From Nitrospirota bacterium (GTDB lineage Bacteria; Nitrospirota_A; Leptospirillia; Leptospirillales; Leptospirillaceae), in assembly GCA_021802325.1 (NCBI GenBank), contig JAKAAM010000044.1, forward strand, positions 1-7,780: a stretch of 7,780 nt of DNA. The letters run 5' to 3'. Under the pieces are notes generated by a model. That model searched no databases. It was not told the origin of the DNA and worked only from the letters and a program-made list of their open reading frames with translations. Every line of letters begins with the position of its first letter. Position 1 is the first letter of the stretch. The position numbers and the translations under genes are program-made. This document shows, one piece after another, positions 6,849 through 7,780 of this stretch.

Positions 6849-6994
6849 ATGGTGAAACGCGTGTATCCTTGACATCCCTCCGCCCGGAATATTCACGTCT
6901 TGTTCAAAACTCCTCCGGAGATGTGATTGTCCTGGAGGCCTCTCAGGTCGTACTTGTTCGAAACACTGACATGGAGGCGAAAGGGAGCAGCTAG
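6849..6994 (+). pseudogene. Possible relic of a Phd/YefM-type antitoxin gene (frame-disrupted)
   Basis: A frame ending at TAG 6992-6994 reads SLTSLRPEYSRLVQ, then SSGDVIVLEASQVVLVRNTD, then MEAKGSS. This resembles the short Phd/YefM antitoxin layout: an SLTELR-like DNA-binding start, a helix, then GDVIVL and VVLVR strands. No in-frame ATG precedes it. However, ATG 6849-6851 opens M-V-K-R-V and then hits a stop. Removing two bases at 6864-6865 would join MVKRV to SLTSLRPEY, giving a product of about 47 residues with a typical antitoxin beginning. The same frame is also open back into mtnB, so the signal could be chance. No toxin gene follows. The resemblance is by eye only and weak. Confidence 0.25.
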
Positions 6995-7017
6995 CCATCA
7001 GAACCCGGGGTCATCGC

Positions 7018-7047
7018 ATGACGGAGCGAACACCTTCGCTCCGTCAT
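7018..7047. terminator. Perfect 13-bp-stem hairpin after the mtn cluster, possible terminator
   Basis: ATGACGGAGCGAA (7018-7030) and TTCGCTCCGTCAT (7035-7047) are exact reverse complements around the four-base loop CACC. The stem is strong and sits between the end of mtnB and the tRNA promoter, where a terminator would be expected. There is no run of T after it on either strand, so classical intrinsic termination is uncertain. An RNA-stabilising hairpin, a protein-binding site or a relic of an insertion are alternatives. Confidence 0.45.
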
Positions 7048-7121
7048 ATTCCACACCTTCCGGGAAAGCCTGAAAGTCTCGATCCTCCCTCGACATTCTC
7101 CCACAACTCTCCAAATCGCCC

Positions 7122-7150
7122 TTGCCGAATCAGAGAGCCTCTGCTAGAAT
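7122..7150 (+). promoter_or_regulatory. Sigma70-type promoter of the tRNA-Cys gene
   Basis: A -35-like TTGCCG (7122-7127) and a -10 TAGAAT (7145-7150) are separated by exactly 17 bases. The -10 ends 21 bases before the first base of the mature tRNA, a sensible distance for a short 5' leader. Confidence 0.6.
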
Positions 7151-7171
7151 GTGGCTTTCAAACCCTACTTC

Positions 7172-7246
7172 GGCGGCGTAGCCAAGCGGTAAGGCAGAGG
7201 TCTGCAAAACCTTTATACGGCGGTTCAATCCCGCCCGCCGCCTCCA
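7172..7246 (+). tRNA. tRNA-Cys (anticodon GCA), CCA encoded
   Basis: The 75-base cloverleaf is complete. The acceptor stem is GGCGGCG (7172-7178) with CGCCGCC (7236-7242). The D arm is GCC/GGC with the loop AAGCGGTAA. The anticodon stem is GAGGT/ACCTT with one G-T pair, around the loop CTGCAAA, giving anticodon GCA at 7204-7206. The variable region is the five bases TATAC, and the T arm is GGCGG/CCGCC around TTCAATC. The discriminator base is T (7243), the U73 needed for cysteinyl-tRNA synthetase recognition, and CCA is encoded at 7244-7246. It stands alone, with its own promoter upstream and no other tRNA in the window. Confidence 0.97.
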
Positions 7247-7607
7247 AACTTCCATTTCCGAGATAAAGGCATGGCTGATTAAGCCCCCATTCCTTGCCAT
7301 GACAGGCTCCACCACACGACAAATGCCATCATCCCGCTGACGAAAACGTCATTTCAGGGAAGCCCCATCACCGATCCTTATCCGCTTTGACCACTGCGGA
7401 CCATGAGAAAATCCAGATTCATTCCAGTATTCTTCGCACCTCATTAAACAATGAGAGGAGCCACCCAAGCTCTTTTCTTTCTCCATTCCCTACAAAAACA
7501 TGCCATCCCGGAACACCTCGCCGGGAATTTATCCAAAAGCGCCGTCAAACTCCGTCGTTCAGGACGGAGATATAAGGCGTGCCCCGGTTTGTGGTAAGGT
7601 GGGAGCC
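7247..7607. other. Non-coding stretch between tRNA-Cys and tnpB
   Basis: I see no supportable gene in these 361 bases on either strand. A short inverted repeat TGACG-AAAA-CGTCA (7338-7351) followed by only three T is a weak terminator candidate for the tRNA transcript. No copy of the tRNA 3' end that would mark an integrase attachment site was noticed. The last 60 or so bases belong to the presumed end of the insertion element. No tnpA gene lies here. Confidence 0.5.
7550..7569. repeat. Small hairpin upstream of tnpB, candidate IS200/IS605 left-end structure
   Basis: CTCCGTC (7550-7556) and GACGGAG (7563-7569) are perfect inverted repeats around the loop GTTCAG. The hairpin lies 38 bases before the tnpB start and directly after a TCAA tetranucleotide (7545-7548). 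IS200/IS605-type elements carry subterminal hairpins next to short cleavage-site sequences, so this may be the left end of the element. The exact boundary cannot be set without the right end. Confidence 0.4.
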
Positions 7608-7780
7608 ATGAAACGCCGTCAAGCCTGCCGGTTCGTCCATAACCGGGCACTGTCCCTCGAGATCGACCGGCACGCCTCCGGGGAGGCGCGTCTTGGCTAT
7701 GTCGGCACGGCGAATCTTCTCCCTCTCTGGAAGCGGGATCCGGAGACCGTCTGGCTCTCCGGGATTCATTCACAGATCCT
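7608..7780 (+). CDS. tnpB: TnpB (IS1341-type OrfB) RNA-guided nuclease, N-terminal part, probable internal deletion; runs off right edge
   Basis: The 57 complete codons read MKRRQA, then CRFVHNRALSLEIDRHASGE, then RLGYVGTANLLPLWK, then DPETVWLSGIHSQ. This matches the start of IS1341-group TnpB proteins, where C-R-F-V-x-N-x-A-L, the LGY...LL segment and DPET-WL are conserved. In relatives I remember, MxRRQA is followed by about 21 residues (an FKYELMPNGEQ-like strand and helix) before the CRFV motif. Here the two are joined directly, so an in-frame deletion of about 63 bases is likely. That would remove the first beta strand and helix of the wedge domain and probably inactivate the protein. 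AAGGTGG (7596-7602) lies five bases before the ATG. No upstream in-frame sequence restores the missing part. The RuvC domain lies outside the window. Confidence 0.8.
   Translation, partial: MKRRQACRFVHNRALSLEIDRHASGEARLGYVGTANLLPLWKRDPETVWLSGIHSQI

Larger units (their letters stand above)
6787..7171. other. Gene-poor intergenic region between mtnB and tRNA-Cys
   Basis: These 385 bases hold no intact gene that I can support. They contain a possible frame-disrupted antitoxin relic (6849-6994), a perfect hairpin (7018-7047) and the promoter of the tRNA gene (7122-7150). The open frames on the minus strand here look accidental and Pro/Arg/Cys-rich. Confidence 0.6.
7545..7780 (+). mobile_element. 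Left part of an IS1341-type (IS200/IS605 superfamily) solo-tnpB element, cut by the window edge
   Basis: A TnpB-like reading frame at 7608, preceded by a hairpin and no tnpA within 360 bases upstream, fits the transposase-lacking IS1341 group. These depend on a TnpA encoded elsewhere for movement. The left boundary near 7545 is an estimate from the hairpin. The right end and the omega-RNA region would lie beyond the window. Confidence 0.5.

Noticed and set aside
6869..6895. TTGACA followed by TATTCA as a promoter
   Set aside because: The spacing is only 15 bases and the -10 is poor; the TTGACA is better explained as part of the possible antitoxin relic or chance.
7018..7266. 82-codon plus-strand frame spanning the hairpin and the tRNA
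   Set aside because: It starts inside a palindrome and runs through a complete tRNA-Cys gene, so it cannot be a real protein gene.

Overview
The window looks like chromosomal DNA of a moderately GC-rich bacterium. The combination of a divergent RuBisCO-like protein in a methionine-salvage operon, an EmrAB pump, a solo TnpB element and the general protein style suggests an acidophile of the Leptospirillum (Nitrospirota) type. That taxonomic guess rests on recall of gene content and not on a search. No phage, plasmid or CRISPR features were seen.

Layout. (1) Positions 1-503, minus strand: the 5' part of a gene with a GTG start and a strong ribosome binding site. It encodes a membrane-anchored, probably coiled-coil protein of unknown function and runs off the left edge. 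(2) 504-723: a divergent intergenic region carrying a 32-bp nearly perfect AT-rich palindrome, a likely repressor operator for the genes to its right. (3) 724-3255: emrA and emrB, encoding a periplasmic adaptor and a DHA2-family (14-helix) drug/proton antiporter. (4) 3322-3777: a small four-helix membrane protein resembling DUF420 proteins. (5) 3800-6786: a tightly packed methionine-salvage block, mtnD (acireductone dioxygenase), a RuBisCO-like protein in the mtnW position, mtnX (HAD phosphatase) and mtnB (MTRu-1-P dehydratase). (6) 6787-7171: a gene-poor stretch with what may be a frame-disrupted antitoxin relic, a perfect 13-bp-stem hairpin and a good sigma70-type promoter. (7) 7172-7246: tRNA-Cys(GCA) with encoded CCA. 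(8) 7247-7607: no gene, ending in a small hairpin. (9) 7608-7780: the start of an IS1341-type tnpB that appears to lack about 21 internal N-terminal codons and runs off the right edge.

How it fits together. All genes from 724 to 6786 point the same way with short gaps or overlaps and no obvious internal terminator, so they may form one transcription unit. The four mtn genes carry out four consecutive steps of the Bacillus-type salvage route: dehydration of methylthioribulose-1-phosphate, enolisation, dephosphorylation, and dioxygenation to the 2-keto acid precursor of methionine. Their gene order is exactly the reverse of the reaction order. The enolase and phosphatase steps are split between the RuBisCO-like protein and MtnX instead of using the fused MtnC enzyme. 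mtnA, mtnK/mtnP and the final transaminase are not in the window.
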